The notes: a model not told the origin generated them from the sequence alone. A stretch of DNA of 64,000 nt from an uncultured Chloracidobacterium sp. (GCA_937941715.1 CALDGX010000103.1:1-64000); one strand, 5' to 3'. Shown: positions 31,708-40,686, counted from the first letter of the stretch. Made by a program: numbers and translations.

Positions 31708-34488
31708 GTGAAGCGAAAGATATGTCCATTATCGGCCGGCCGAGTATTACTGACCTTATGTTTCGCCGCGCTCATGGCGATAACTGTTTCGGCCCAGCCC
31801 GACGTCGAACAAAAGCGGGCCGCAGGCAAAGCCGCGTTTGACGACGCGATCAAGCTCCGTCAGGAAAACACCCTCAAGTCGTACCGGTCCGCACTCGAAA
31901 AATTCGAACTCTCGGTCCGCCTTTATCAGGAGATCGGCGACAAGGGCAACGCCGGCAGTTCGCTGCTCGGCGTCGGCCTCATACAAAATCTGCTCTTCGA
32001 AAATGACGCGGCCCTCGCCAACTACCGACAGGCCCTGGCTATTTTTCGCGAGATCGGCCATAAGGAACTCGAGGCGCGGGCTCTCAACAACATCGGCCGC
32101 CTTTACGATGAGATCGGCGAAAAGCAAAAAGCTCTTGACCATCATTTCCAGGCACTGCCGCTGAGGTTGATCACCGGCGATAAGTACGGTGAGGCAAACT
32201 CCCTGAACAGCATCGGCTCGGTGTATGCCGATCTCGGAGAACGCCGAAAGGCGATAGAACATTTTGAAAGGGCCCTTAAGATCCAGACCGAGACCGACGA
32301 CAAGCGAGCACAGGCGATCACGCTCTCAAACTTAGGACGGCTCTACGACGAACTTGGTGAGTCCGGCCGCGCTTTACAACTGCTCGAACGTTCGCTTGAA
32401 CTCAGGCGTACGGTCGGCGACAAGAACGGCGAGGCGACAAGTCTCAATAACATCGGCATCGTGCTTGCCGGCAAGGGCGACTACGTCGGCGCGATCGAAC
32501 GCTATCAACGGTCACTCGCGATCTTGACCGAGCTTGGCTTTGAAAACCGAAAAGCCGGCGTTTTGAACAATCTCGGTGATGCGTATATCGGATCCGGCGA
32601 TCCGGCCAGGGCGCTTCCCTACAATCGTCAGGCTTTGCCGCTCTATCAGGCCATGGGCGACAAGTCCGGCGAGGCGACTACGCTGAATAATATCGGTTAC
32701 GCCAACGCCCGACTTAACGGACCGGCGGCCGGCCTCGATGACCTGCAAACCGCGCTTGTCATTGCCCGCTCGGTCCGTGCCAAGGGGCTCGAGGCAACGG
32801 TGCTCGGCAATCTCATGCGGACCTCGTATCAGGCCGGACGGGCTCAGGTCGCGGTCATTTTCGGCAAACAATGCGTCGATGCCTATCAGGACTTAAGGCG
32901 CGAGATCGTCGGCCTTGACGCCCGACAACAGCGAACGTATCTTGCCAAGATCGCCGGCGAGTACCGTTTCCTGGCCGATATCCTTATCGAAATGGGCCGT
33001 TTTGCCGAAGCCGAGCGTATCCTGCAGATGCTTAAGGAAGAGGAATACGCGGGCTTTGTCAGGCGTGACGCCGACGAGATCAAAACCCTGGATAAACGGG
33101 CGATCCTGACCGAACGCGAACAGCTCCTGATCGAACGTTACGCGAAACTCGCGGGCCGGGCCGCTGAGATCGGCGAGCAGTTTCGAAAGCTCGACGAACG
33201 CAAACGCCGACTTTCCCGACTGGATCAAAAGCTCGCTCCCGCCGAGGAATCACAGTACCAGCAGCTGGCGGCCCAGGTCGCGGACGTCAACGCGGCTTTT
33301 AAGCTGTTCCTGGACAAGGAGCTGGTCAAGGAACTCGGCTCGCCGGCCATCCGAAAGGTCAACATTGACCGTTCGCTGCAGGATGATCTTCGGAGATGGG
33401 GCGACGGCGCCGTCGCGGTTTCTACCGTAATGACCGAAAACCGTTACCGCGTGATCCTGACGACGCCGAACGTACAGGTTGACGGCCGCACAGAGATCCC
33501 GGCCGCTGTTCTTAACAAAAAGGTGTTCGCCTTTCGCGAGCTGCTCCAGGATCCCGGTTCAAACCCGCTCGCGGCCGCCAAAGAGATCTATGACATCGTC
33601 GTCAAGCCGATCGAAAAGGACCTGGCCGCCGCCGGAGCCCGGACCGTTCTGTGGTCGCTGGACGGGACCCTCCGATATATTCCGATAGCCGCCCTTTCGC
33701 CGGATGGCAAAACCTATCTTGTCGAGAGATTTCGAAACGTCGTCGTTACGCCGAAGACCCGTTTGGATACAGCGGCGTCGGTTCGCCCTTTGCGTGCATT
33801 GGGAATGGGCGTTTCTGCCGAACAAATGGTCACCTACCCCGAGCGGCCCGACCGCAAGGTTCGCGTCGCGGCCCTGCCCGGTGTCAAGTCAGAGCTGACA
33901 GCGGTCGTCAGGGACGAACGGTTCCCGAATGAAAAGGGCATCATCGCCGGACGGCGCTATCTCGACGATGAGTTTACCTACCGCAGCCTTGCCGACTCGC
34001 TGTCGCTGGAGATGCCGGATGGCGGCCGTAAATTCAACGTCGTTCACCTGGCCACGCACTTTACGCTCGGCGATACATGGACAAACTCGTATCTGAGCCT
34101 CGGAAATTCACAGCTGCTGTCGCTCGAGGATCTGGCGAGTTCACCGGAGATATCATTTGGCGGGGCTGATCTGGTCACGCTCTCAGCCTGCAGTACGGCT
34201 GTTGCAAACGACTCGAACGGACAAGAGGTTGACTCGCTAGCCGAGGCGATCCAGACCAAGAGCGGCAAGGCGGTCCTGGCGACATTGTGGGCGGTCTATG
34301 ACGAAAGTACGGCCGAACTGATGACGTCGTTCTATCGCGCACGGCAACAGGACCCGTCGATGACCAAGGCCGAAGCCCTGAACCATGCTCAACGCGCGAT
34401 GCTCGGCGATCCGCAAGCCGGCGGTAAGCGGCCGTTCGCTCACCCATATTATTGGTCAGGGTTCGTACTGATCGGAAACTGGCGTTAG
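31708..34488 (+). CDS. Exported TPR-CHAT protease-like protein
   Basis: 926 residues from GTG 31708. The N-terminus is a credible signal peptide (RVLLTLCFAALMAITVSAQ). About residues 45-440 hold roughly eight TPRs with the spacing of the CHAT-linked type (ALNNIGRLYDEIGEKQKALDHHFQALPL and repeats). A coiled-coil segment follows (about 455-540), then a CHAT domain (about 620-926) with catalytic-type His784 (HLATHF) and Cys828 (LSACSTA), the caspase-like dyad. No in-frame ATG precedes the signal; longer reading would overlap the cupin gene in another frame. The ribosome site is weak, so the start is uncertain. The stop overlaps the convergent Lrp gene stop. Confidence 0.85.
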   Translation: MKRKICPLSAGRVLLTLCFAALMAITVSAQPDVEQKRAAGKAAFDDAIKLRQENTLKSYRSALEKFELSVRLYQEIGDKGNAGSSLLGVGLIQNLLFENDAALANYRQALAIFREIGHKELEARALNNIGRLYDEIGEKQKALDHHFQALPLRLITGDKYGEANSLNSIGSVYADLGERRKAIEHFERALKIQTETDDKRAQAITLSNLGRLYDELGESGRALQLLERSLELRRTVGDKNGEATSLNNIGIVLAGKGDYVGAIERYQRSLAILTELGFENRKAGVLNNLGDAYIGSGDPARALPYNRQALPLYQAMGDKSGEATTLNNIGYANARLNGPAAGLDDLQTALVIARSVRAKGLEATVLGNLMRTSYQAGRAQVAVIFGKQCVDAYQDLRREIVGLDARQQRTYLAKIAGEYRFLADILIEMGRFAEAERILQMLKEEEYAGFVRRDADEIKTLDKRAILTEREQLLIERYAKLAGRAAEIGEQFRKLDERKRRLSRLDQKLAPAEESQYQQLAAQVADVNAAFKLFLDKELVKELGSPAIRKVNIDRSLQDDLRRWGDGAVAVSTVMTENRYRVILTTPNVQVDGRTEIPAAVLNKKVFAFRELLQDPGSNPLAAAKEIYDIVVKPIEKDLAAAGARTVLWSLDGTLRYIPIAALSPDGKTYLVERFRNVVVTPKTRLDTAASVRPLRALGMGVSAEQMVTYPERPDRKVRVAALPGVKSELTAVVRDERFPNEKGIIAGRRYLDDEFTYRSLADSLSLEMPDGGRKFNVVHLATHFTLGDTWTNSYLSLGNSQLLSLEDLASSPEISFGGADLVTLSACSTAVANDSNGQEVDSLAEAIQTKSGKAVLATLWAVYDESTAELMTSFYRARQQDPSMTKAEALNHAQRAMLGDPQAGGKRPFAHPYYWSGFVLIGNWR

Positions 34489-34919
34489 ACCTCGATCACA
34501 CGCCGCTCAACGGGCGACGACAGCACTATCGTCGTTGTCGTGATGCCGTATGGTGTGAGGCGGTCGATCACCTGCTGAAGGTGGCCGACGGATCGAAGCG
34601 CGACCTTCATAATGAACGAATCACCTCCGGTGCCGCGGTGACATTCGAGGACTTCGTTCGACTCTTCGACAACACGTATGATGTGGCTGTAATCGACGCC
34701 GGTGATGCTCATTCGGACAAAAGCCGTGATCGGCAGTCCGACCTTAGAGGTATCGATATCAGCCCGATAGCCTGTGATAATGCCGGCGTCCTCCAGCTTG
34801 CGAACACGTTCGATTATCGCCGGCGTCGTCAGACCGACCCGCCGGCCTAGTTCGGCAAAGCTGACGCGGGCGTTAACCTGCAGCTCGGTCAGTATCTTGC
34901 GGTCAATTTCATCGATCAT
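34485..34919 (-). CDS. Lrp/AsnC-family transcriptional regulator
   Basis: 144 residues. The N-terminal winged HTH (IDEIDRKILTELQVNARVSFAELGRRVGLTTPAIIERVRKLEDAGII) and C-terminal RAM ligand-binding domain are complete. Such regulators respond to amino acids. It is divergent from phhA, hppD and hmgA, so it probably controls phenylalanine/tyrosine breakdown in response to an aromatic amino acid; that is inference from position. ATG 34917-34919 starts at the conserved MIDEID; an upstream start adds five residues. A palindrome suited to a dimer lies in the gap to phhA. Confidence 0.93.
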   Translation of the reverse strand: MIDEIDRKILTELQVNARVSFAELGRRVGLTTPAIIERVRKLEDAGIITGYRADIDTSKVGLPITAFVRMSITGVDYSHIIRVVEESNEVLECHRGTGGDSFIMKVALRSVGHLQQVIDRLTPYGITTTTIVLSSPVERRVIEV

Positions 34920-34976
34920 AAAGCATAAGCACAATAGAAACTAATAATCTAAAGTCACGGCCCGATAATAACTTAT

Positions 34977-34999
34977 GATCGTTATTCAAACAAACGATC
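34977..34999. promoter_or_regulatory. Candidate operator between the Lrp gene and phhA
   Basis: gatcgtt (34977-34983) and aacgatc (34993-34999) are perfect 7-base inverted arms with a 9-base spacer, located in the gap between the divergent genes. A weak plus-strand promoter follows (TTGCAT 35002-35007, 18-base spacer, GATAAC 35026-35031). The arrangement suits a dimeric Lrp-type repressor or activator of phhA; binding is inferred only. Confidence 0.4.
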
Positions 35000-35079
35000 A
35001 CTTGCATTACAATTACTTATTTCAGGATAACTCTGCGTTTTCGAAGATCATCAAACGTATGCAAGGAGCTGCCCAAAAG

Positions 35080-35982
35080 ATGCTGACAGATACTGCTTTA
35101 TCCGCCGCCGAGGCCGACTTTGAGATCGGGAATTACCGCGTTTCTGATGAGGATCTGCCGGAGTTTAAGGACCTCAAGTTCGAGAATATCAACGAACTGC
35201 ATATCGACCATCCCGGTGCCAACGACGCCGCTTACCGTGCCCGGCGTGACTACATTGCGTCGTGTGCAAAGAGCTTTCGCGAGACCGGCGAGATCACCGA
35301 TGTTGATTACAGCCCCCGCGAACAGCGTGTCTGGCGGTACGTGGCCGAGGAGCTCGAGGAACTTCAGCAAAAATACGCGTCGCCGTTTTACCTCCGTGCC
35401 AAAAAGGATCTCGGCATCCGTACGGACCAGATACCGCAACTTTCGGAGATGAATCGGCGATTGAAGGAACTGACCGGTTTTCGCCTCGCTCCGATCGAGG
35501 GCCTTGTCGAAACGCGCGGATTTCTATCGTGGCTCTCGTACCGCGTCATGCTCTGCACGCAGTACATACGCCATCATTCGCAGCCGGCATACACGCCGGA
35601 GCCGGATATCGTCCACGAAGCGATCGGCCATATCCCGATGTTCACCAACCCGAATTTTGCCGACTTTTCGCAGTTCATCGGCCACGGGGCACGCATCGCC
35701 ACCGACGAGCAGCTCGAACAACTCGGCCGCCTCTACTGGTTCACCGTCGAATTCGGCCTGGTCGAGCACGAAGGCGACATCAAGGCATACGGAGCGGGAT
35801 TATTGTCCTCCTTCGGCGAGCTGGAACACGCTTTTTCGGACAAGGTCGAGCGGCGGCCGTTCAACCTCGAACAGGTCATCAATCACGAATACACATACAG
35901 CGATATGCAGCCGGTGCTTTACGTGATCCCGTCATACGCAGAGTTGAAAGAAGTAACCAAGAAGTACATTGAGAGATTCTAA
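35080..35982 (+). CDS. phhA: Phenylalanine 4-monooxygenase
   Basis: 300 residues from ATG 35080. This pterin- and iron-dependent enzyme hydroxylates phenylalanine to tyrosine. The iron ligands are His179 and His184 in DIVHEAIGHIPMF and a downstream glutamate in the WFTVEFGL segment. In-frame ATGs at 34975 and 35059 are possible, but the predicted promoter and operator lie over the first, and AAGGAG precedes 35080. It leads the cluster phhA-hppD-(GH125)-hmgA. A tyrosine or tryptophan hydroxylase is unlikely given hppD next to it. Confidence 0.9.
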   Translation: MLTDTALSAAEADFEIGNYRVSDEDLPEFKDLKFENINELHIDHPGANDAAYRARRDYIASCAKSFRETGEITDVDYSPREQRVWRYVAEELEELQQKYASPFYLRAKKDLGIRTDQIPQLSEMNRRLKELTGFRLAPIEGLVETRGFLSWLSYRVMLCTQYIRHHSQPAYTPEPDIVHEAIGHIPMFTNPNFADFSQFIGHGARIATDEQLEQLGRLYWFTVEFGLVEHEGDIKAYGAGLLSSFGELEHAFSDKVERRPFNLEQVINHEYTYSDMQPVLYVIPSYAELKEVTKKYIERF

Positions 35983-37127
35983 TGATCACAGAAACGAATA
36001 CAACTATCGAAACGAATACCGCGGTGCAGAATCCTCTTGGATTGAAAAAGATACACCACGTTGAGTTTTACGTCGGGAACGCCAAGCAAGCGGAGTTTTA
36101 TTATCGCAAGGCGTTCGGGTTTTCGCGGCACGCCTACTCGGGGCTTGAGACCGGTAACCGCGAATCGACGAGCTATGTGATGCGGCAGGGCAACATCAAT
36201 TTTGTTCTGACTGCGCCGATGGGGCCTGAGCATCCGGCGGCCGAACATATCAAGCTGCACGGAGACGGTGTCAAGGACATCGCGTTTTACGTTGAGGATG
36301 CCGATCACGCCTTTAACGAAGCGGTCAAACGCGGAGCAACTCCCGTTATCGAACCCCACGACTGGCAGGACGAACACGGCTCGGTCCGCAAGGCCGCGAT
36401 CGCGACCTACGGCGATACGATCCATTCATTTATCTCGTACAACACCAATAACGGCCACAATTATTCGGGCCCGTTTCTGCCCGGCTTTGTCGCCCAGGAG
36501 GTTTCGGGCGACGGCGTCGGCCTGATGCTGGTCGACCACATCGTCGGCAATGTCGAGCTCGGCAAGATGACGCATTGGTGCGATTTTTACCGCGACGTAT
36601 TGGGCTTTTTCCGCTACATTACGTTTGACGACAAGGACATCTCGACCGAATATTCGGCACTGATGTCGATCGTCATGAGCGACGGTCAGCACAATATCAA
36701 ATTTCCGATCAATGAACCGGCCGAGGGAAAAGGCGGCAAATCGCAGATCCAGGAATACATCGATTTTTACCGCTCAGCGGGTGCCCAGCATGTCGCCCTG
36801 CTCTGCCGCGACGTGATGCACACTGTCGAAAAACTTCAGCAGAACGGCGTCGAATTCCTCCGCGTGCCGGACACGTATTACGAAGAACTGCCTGACCGCG
36901 TCGGAGAGATCGATGAGGACATAGACGAGCTGAAGCGTCTCGGCATCCTTGTGGACCGCGACGACGAAGGCTATCTGCTCCAGATCTTTACCAAGCCGGT
37001 CGAGGACCGCCCGACGGTTTTCTACGAGATCCTTCAGCGAAAGGGCTGCAAGGGTTTTGGAAAGGGCAACTTTAAGGCGTTGTTTGTTTCAATTGAAGAA
37101 GAGCAAAGGCGGAGAGGAAATCTCTAA
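35982..37127 (+). CDS. hppD: 4-hydroxyphenylpyruvate dioxygenase
   Basis: 381 residues. This Fe(II) enzyme of the VOC fold converts 4-hydroxyphenylpyruvate to homogentisate. It opens with GLKKIHHVEFYVGNAKQAEFYYRKAFGF, and the metal-site segments VDHIVGNVELGKM, AQHVALLCRD and the C-terminal QIFTKPVEDRPTVFYEILQRKG are in place. The start codon shares one base with the phhA stop (taatg), so translation is coupled. No tyrosine aminotransferase gene is in the window, so that step must be encoded elsewhere. Confidence 0.96.
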   Translation: MITETNTTIETNTAVQNPLGLKKIHHVEFYVGNAKQAEFYYRKAFGFSRHAYSGLETGNRESTSYVMRQGNINFVLTAPMGPEHPAAEHIKLHGDGVKDIAFYVEDADHAFNEAVKRGATPVIEPHDWQDEHGSVRKAAIATYGDTIHSFISYNTNNGHNYSGPFLPGFVAQEVSGDGVGLMLVDHIVGNVELGKMTHWCDFYRDVLGFFRYITFDDKDISTEYSALMSIVMSDGQHNIKFPINEPAEGKGGKSQIQEYIDFYRSAGAQHVALLCRDVMHTVEKLQQNGVEFLRVPDTYYEELPDRVGEIDEDIDELKRLGILVDRDDEGYLLQIFTKPVEDRPTVFYEILQRKGCKGFGKGNFKALFVSIEEEQRRRGNL

Positions 37128-37134
37128 AATTGAG

Positions 37135-37207
37135 ACCACAGATGGACACGGATAGACACAGATAAGAGACCGATCTATCTGTGATTATCCGTAGTTAATC
37201 CGTGGTT
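37135..37207. repeat. Palindromic dispersed repeat, copy 1
   Basis: The left arm begins accacagatggacacggata (37135 on) and the right arm ends ttaatccgtggtt (37207). The arms are imperfect inverted repeats over about 30 bases. The left arm matches copy 2 (38641-38714) at 25 of 30 positions. It starts eight bases after the hppD stop and runs to ten bases before the GH125 start codon. Confidence 0.65.
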
Positions 37208-37216
37208 GATTTCTCG

Positions 37217-38632
37217 ATGAAGCGAAGAACATTTATCAAACTGTCGACGCTTGCGGGTGTCGGGGCGTTGGCGGCGGAGAGCGGCTTTGCAATTGGCGAA
37301 TTCGTCAGCAACCGGCCACCGGTCGCTGGCCGCAAGTTTGTGAGCGAGGCCGTCGAGCGGCAGATCGTCGACATTAAGTCGCGGATCAAAGATCCGGAAC
37401 TCGGCTGGCTGTTTGAAAACTGCTATCCAAATACGCTTGATACGACCGTTCGGACCGGGAAACGCGACGGCAAGCCCGATTCGTTTGTCATCACGGGCGA
37501 TATAGATGCTCTCTGGCTTCGCGATTCGACGGCGCAGGTGACGCCATATCTGCCACTCGCAAAAACAGACGAAAAGCTGCGGCTGATGATCCGCGGGCTT
37601 ATTCATCGTCAGGCGTTCTCGATACTGCTTGACCCATATGCCAACGCATTTCTGCCCGACCCGAACGGCCGGGGCTGGGACGATCTGCCGAAGAATCTGC
37701 CCGGCGTTCACGAACGCAAATGGGAGGTCGATTCGCTATGCTACGCGATACGCCTGTCATATCAGTACTGGCGTGTGACCGGTGACACGTCGCCCTTTGA
37801 CAATGAGTGGGCCGACGCGATGCGGCTGATATTAAAGACTTTTCGCGTCGAGCAGATGAAGGACGGCCCGAGCCCGTACCGTTTTATCAGGCGGACGACC
37901 GATATGTTTGACGCTCCGCCTTTTCAGGGCGAGGGCTATCCTATCAAACCTTGCGGCCTGATCCGCTCGGCGTTTCGGCCGTCGGACGACTCGACGATCT
38001 TCGGGTTTCTAATTCCGTCAAACATGTTCGCCGTCGTTGAACTGCGGCATTTGGCCGAGATGTTTGCCAAGATCAAAGATCTACCCGCAACCGCACAGGA
38101 ATGTACCTTGCTCGCTGACGAGGTCGAACGGGCAATAATGGCCAATGCCGTATTAACGCACGAGCGTTACGGGCAGATATTCGCGTACGAGATAGACGGC
38201 TATGGCAATCGCCTATTTATCGACGACGCCAACGTGCCCAATCTGGTCTCGATCCCTTACATAGGGTTTGTTCCGGCTACTGATCCGATCTATCGGAACA
38301 CGCGAGCCTTTGCCCTGAGCGACGCCAATCCATATTTCGCGAGCGGAAAGGCCGCGGAGGGCGTCGGCAGCCCGCACACCGGCAAACGCTCGGTCTGGCA
38401 TATCGGCCTGATAATGCGTGCGATGACCTCGACCGATGACGCCGAGATTGCCAAGTGCCTAGCGACGATCAAACGCACGCACGCCGGAACGGGATTTATG
38501 CACGAATCGTTTAACCCCGACGACCCGGCCAAATTCTCGCGAAAATGGTTCGCGTGGGCGAACACGCTGTTTGGCGAATTGATAGTAAAGTTAGACGTCG
38601 GCAACCCGAAGCTCTTGAGCCGAACATTTTGA
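37217..38632 (+). CDS. GH125 family exo-alpha-1,6-mannosidase, Tat-exported
   Basis: 471 residues. MKRRTFIKLSTLAGVGALAAE is a twin-arginine signal. The mature part matches GH125 (former DUF1237): ELGWLFENCYPNTLDT, SFVITGDIDALWLRDSTAQVTPYLPL, RKWEVDSLCYAIRLSYQYW, PSNMFAVVEL and FMHESFNPDDPAKFSRKWFAWANTLFGELI. Characterised members are metal-independent exo-alpha-1,6-mannosidases. ATG 37217 gives the Tat motif at residues 3-4. The gene lies between hppD and hmgA, unrelated to aromatic catabolism, and is flanked on both sides by copies of the same palindromic repeat, which suggests insertion into the cluster. Confidence 0.9.
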   Translation: MKRRTFIKLSTLAGVGALAAESGFAIGEFVSNRPPVAGRKFVSEAVERQIVDIKSRIKDPELGWLFENCYPNTLDTTVRTGKRDGKPDSFVITGDIDALWLRDSTAQVTPYLPLAKTDEKLRLMIRGLIHRQAFSILLDPYANAFLPDPNGRGWDDLPKNLPGVHERKWEVDSLCYAIRLSYQYWRVTGDTSPFDNEWADAMRLILKTFRVEQMKDGPSPYRFIRRTTDMFDAPPFQGEGYPIKPCGLIRSAFRPSDDSTIFGFLIPSNMFAVVELRHLAEMFAKIKDLPATAQECTLLADEVERAIMANAVLTHERYGQIFAYEIDGYGNRLFIDDANVPNLVSIPYIGFVPATDPIYRNTRAFALSDANPYFASGKAAEGVGSPHTGKRSVWHIGLIMRAMTSTDDAEIAKCLATIKRTHAGTGFMHESFNPDDPAKFSRKWFAWANTLFGELIVKLDVGNPKLLSRTF

Positions 38633-38640
38633 ATTGTGAA

Positions 38641-38714
38641 ACCACAAACGGACACGGATAAACGCAGATTTGGATAAGATCTTATCGGCGTCTATCTGTG
38701 TTAATCTGTGGCTA
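38641..38714. repeat. Palindromic dispersed repeat, copy 2
   Basis: The left arm begins accacaaacggacacggata (38641 on) and the right arm is tctatctgtgttaatctgtg with ggcta (38691-38714). It starts eight bases after the GH125 stop and ends eight bases before the hmgA start codon, so hmgA's upstream region is formed almost entirely by the repeat. Confidence 0.65.
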
Positions 38715-38722
38715 ATTTTTTT

Positions 38723-40012
38723 ATGAACCTGAAATATCAAACCGGTTTTGGAAACGAATTTGCGACCGAGGCGGTCGAGGGTGTTTTGCCCATCGGGATG
38801 AACTCGCCGCAGCGGGCGCCGCTCGGGCTTTACGCCGAGCAGCTTTCGGGCACGGCTTTCACGGTGCCGCGTTCGGGAAACAAGCGCACGTGGACGTATC
38901 GCATCAGGCCGTCGGTGATGCACAGGCCGTTCGAGCGGATCGATAACCGCCGTTGGCAGAGCAAGCCCGACGATATCGACATCACGCCGAACCAACTTCG
39001 CTGGGATCCGCTGCCGGTTCCCGCTGAGCCGACCGATTTTATCGACGGCATCACGACCATTGCGCTCAACGGCGACCTGATGTCGCAGGCCGGCATCGGC
39101 ATCCATATCTACACGTTGAACCGCGGCATGGGCGACCGTTATTTTTACAACGCCGACGCTGAAATGCTGATCGTGCCGGAAATGGGCCGTCTCGGGTTCC
39201 TGACCGAACTTGGCGCATTGCAGGCCGGTGCGGGCGAGATCGTCGTCATTCCCCGCGGCGTGAGGTTCAAGGTCGAGCCGCATCCGGACGACAAACAATG
39301 CCGCGGTTACATCTGCGAAAATTACGGCGCTCAGTTTCGCATTCCCGACCTCGGCCCGATCGGTGCCAACGGCCTCGCAAATCCGCGTGATTTTGAAACG
39401 CCTGTCGCCTGGTACGAGGACCGCGAGGGCGAGTTTGAACAGGTCGCCAAATTTGCCGGTAACCTGTGGTCGGCGCCGATGACCCACTCGCCGCTCGACG
39501 TCGTCGGCTGGCACGGCAACTATGCCCCGTACCGCTACGACCTTCGCCGGTTCAATACGATCGGTTCGATCTCGTACGACCACCCGGACCCGAGCATTTT
39601 CACGGTGCTTACGTCGCCGTCCGGCGAAGCGGGTGTCGCCAACTGCGATTTTGCCATATTCCCCGAACGCTGGCTCGTTGCCGAAAACACGTTCCGGCCC
39701 CCGTGGTATCACCGCAACTACATGTCCGAATACATGGGCCTCGTTTACGGCCAGTATGACGCCAAAGAAGAGGGCTTTGTCCCGGGCGGCGGCTCGCTCC
39801 ACAACCAGATGTCCGCCCACGGACCCGACCTCGACGCCTTTGAAAAGGCCTCAAACGCCGATCTTGCACCGCAAAAGCTCGAGGGCACGATGGCCTTTAT
39901 GTTCGAGTCGCGCTACATTATCCGCCCGACACGCTTTGCGATGGAATGCTCACAGCTCCAGCACCAATACAGTGACGTGTGGCAGGGGTTGAAAAAGAAT
40001 TTCAGGCCGTGA
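38723..40012 (+). CDS. hmgA: Homogentisate 1,2-dioxygenase
   Basis: 429 residues, typical length. It opens the homogentisate ring to maleylacetoacetate using Fe(II) and oxygen. Family markers are the start LKYQTGFGNEFATEAVEGVLP, NSPQRAPLGLYAEQLSGTAFT, PRNSRTW-like segment KRTWTYRIRPS, EMGRLGFLTELG, PPWYHRNYMSEYMGL and the late GGGSLHNQMSAHGPD. ATG 38723 is chosen over a GTG five codons earlier that lies in the repeat. No Shine-Dalgarno is visible, since the repeat occupies the leader. The next two enzymes of the pathway are not in this window. Confidence 0.96.
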   Translation: MNLKYQTGFGNEFATEAVEGVLPIGMNSPQRAPLGLYAEQLSGTAFTVPRSGNKRTWTYRIRPSVMHRPFERIDNRRWQSKPDDIDITPNQLRWDPLPVPAEPTDFIDGITTIALNGDLMSQAGIGIHIYTLNRGMGDRYFYNADAEMLIVPEMGRLGFLTELGALQAGAGEIVVIPRGVRFKVEPHPDDKQCRGYICENYGAQFRIPDLGPIGANGLANPRDFETPVAWYEDREGEFEQVAKFAGNLWSAPMTHSPLDVVGWHGNYAPYRYDLRRFNTIGSISYDHPDPSIFTVLTSPSGEAGVANCDFAIFPERWLVAENTFRPPWYHRNYMSEYMGLVYGQYDAKEEGFVPGGGSLHNQMSAHGPDLDAFEKASNADLAPQKLEGTMAFMFESRYIIRPTRFAMECSQLQHQYSDVWQGLKKNFRP

Positions 40013-40686
40013 CATTTACTAGTGAACTCAAATTCACGGCGACGCCCGACAAAGGCGAGGTTTCAGCACTATTGATACGTCCGCAGAATGCCACGCGTTT
40101 GCTCGTCCTCGCCCACGGTGCGAGTACGAATATGCGGCATGCGACGATGCAAAGCATCGCGGATGCACTCGCGGCACGAGGGATCGCGACGTTTCGCTAC
40201 AATTTTCCGTATTCCGAACGCGGCGGCGGACGCGATTCGCAGGCGGTCTGTACCGAAACCATACGAAGCGCAGTGCGGGCGGCTCACGAAGCTGCTCCCG
40301 ATCTTACGTTGCTCGCGGGCGGGCATTCGTTCGGCGGGCGGATGACGACAACGGCGCAGTCCGAACAGCCGATCGAGAATGTCGCCGGTCTCGTTCTGTT
40401 CTCATTCCCGCTTCACCTGCCGGGGCGGCCCGATACAAAACGAGCCGAGCATCTAGCAAATATCAAAATTCCGCTGCTCTTTCTTGCGGGCACGCGGGAT
40501 GAACTCGCGACGCTCGATCTGCTCAAACCCGCTGTCAAAATGCTCGGCAAACACGCAACTCTCCACCTCATCGACACGGCAAATCACAGCTACAAGGTAC
40601 TCAAGAAGTCGCGCTCATCCGACGAAGATGTCTTTGCCGAGATGGCCCGCGTGACAGACAATTGGGCCGCATCCAAGTTGAGCTGA
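40009..40686 (+). CDS. Alpha/beta hydrolase (dienelactone hydrolase/KANL3-Tex30 type)
   Basis: 225 residues from GTG 40009, which overlaps the hmgA stop by four bases (gtga); another GTG 30 bases earlier is possible. An alpha/beta-hydrolase core is visible: LLVLAHGAS (oxyanion region), the nucleophile elbow GGHSFGGRM with Ser, LLFLAGTRDELATL with Asp and TANHSYK with His. The fold is that of the small hydrolase group with KANL3/Tex30-like members. It is coupled to hmgA, so it could act on a pathway intermediate, but it is not a fumarylacetoacetase (different fold). Substrate unknown. Confidence 0.8.
   Translation: MTFTSELKFTATPDKGEVSALLIRPQNATRLLVLAHGASTNMRHATMQSIADALAARGIATFRYNFPYSERGGGRDSQAVCTETIRSAVRAAHEAAPDLTLLAGGHSFGGRMTTTAQSEQPIENVAGLVLFSFPLHLPGRPDTKRAEHLANIKIPLLFLAGTRDELATLDLLKPAVKMLGKHATLHLIDTANHSYKVLKKSRSSDEDVFAEMARVTDNWAASKLS

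Noticed and set aside
38591..39820. 409-residue minus-strand open frame opposite hmgA
   Set aside because: Arg/Val/Asp-rich shadow; the plus-strand frame is a textbook homogentisate dioxygenase.
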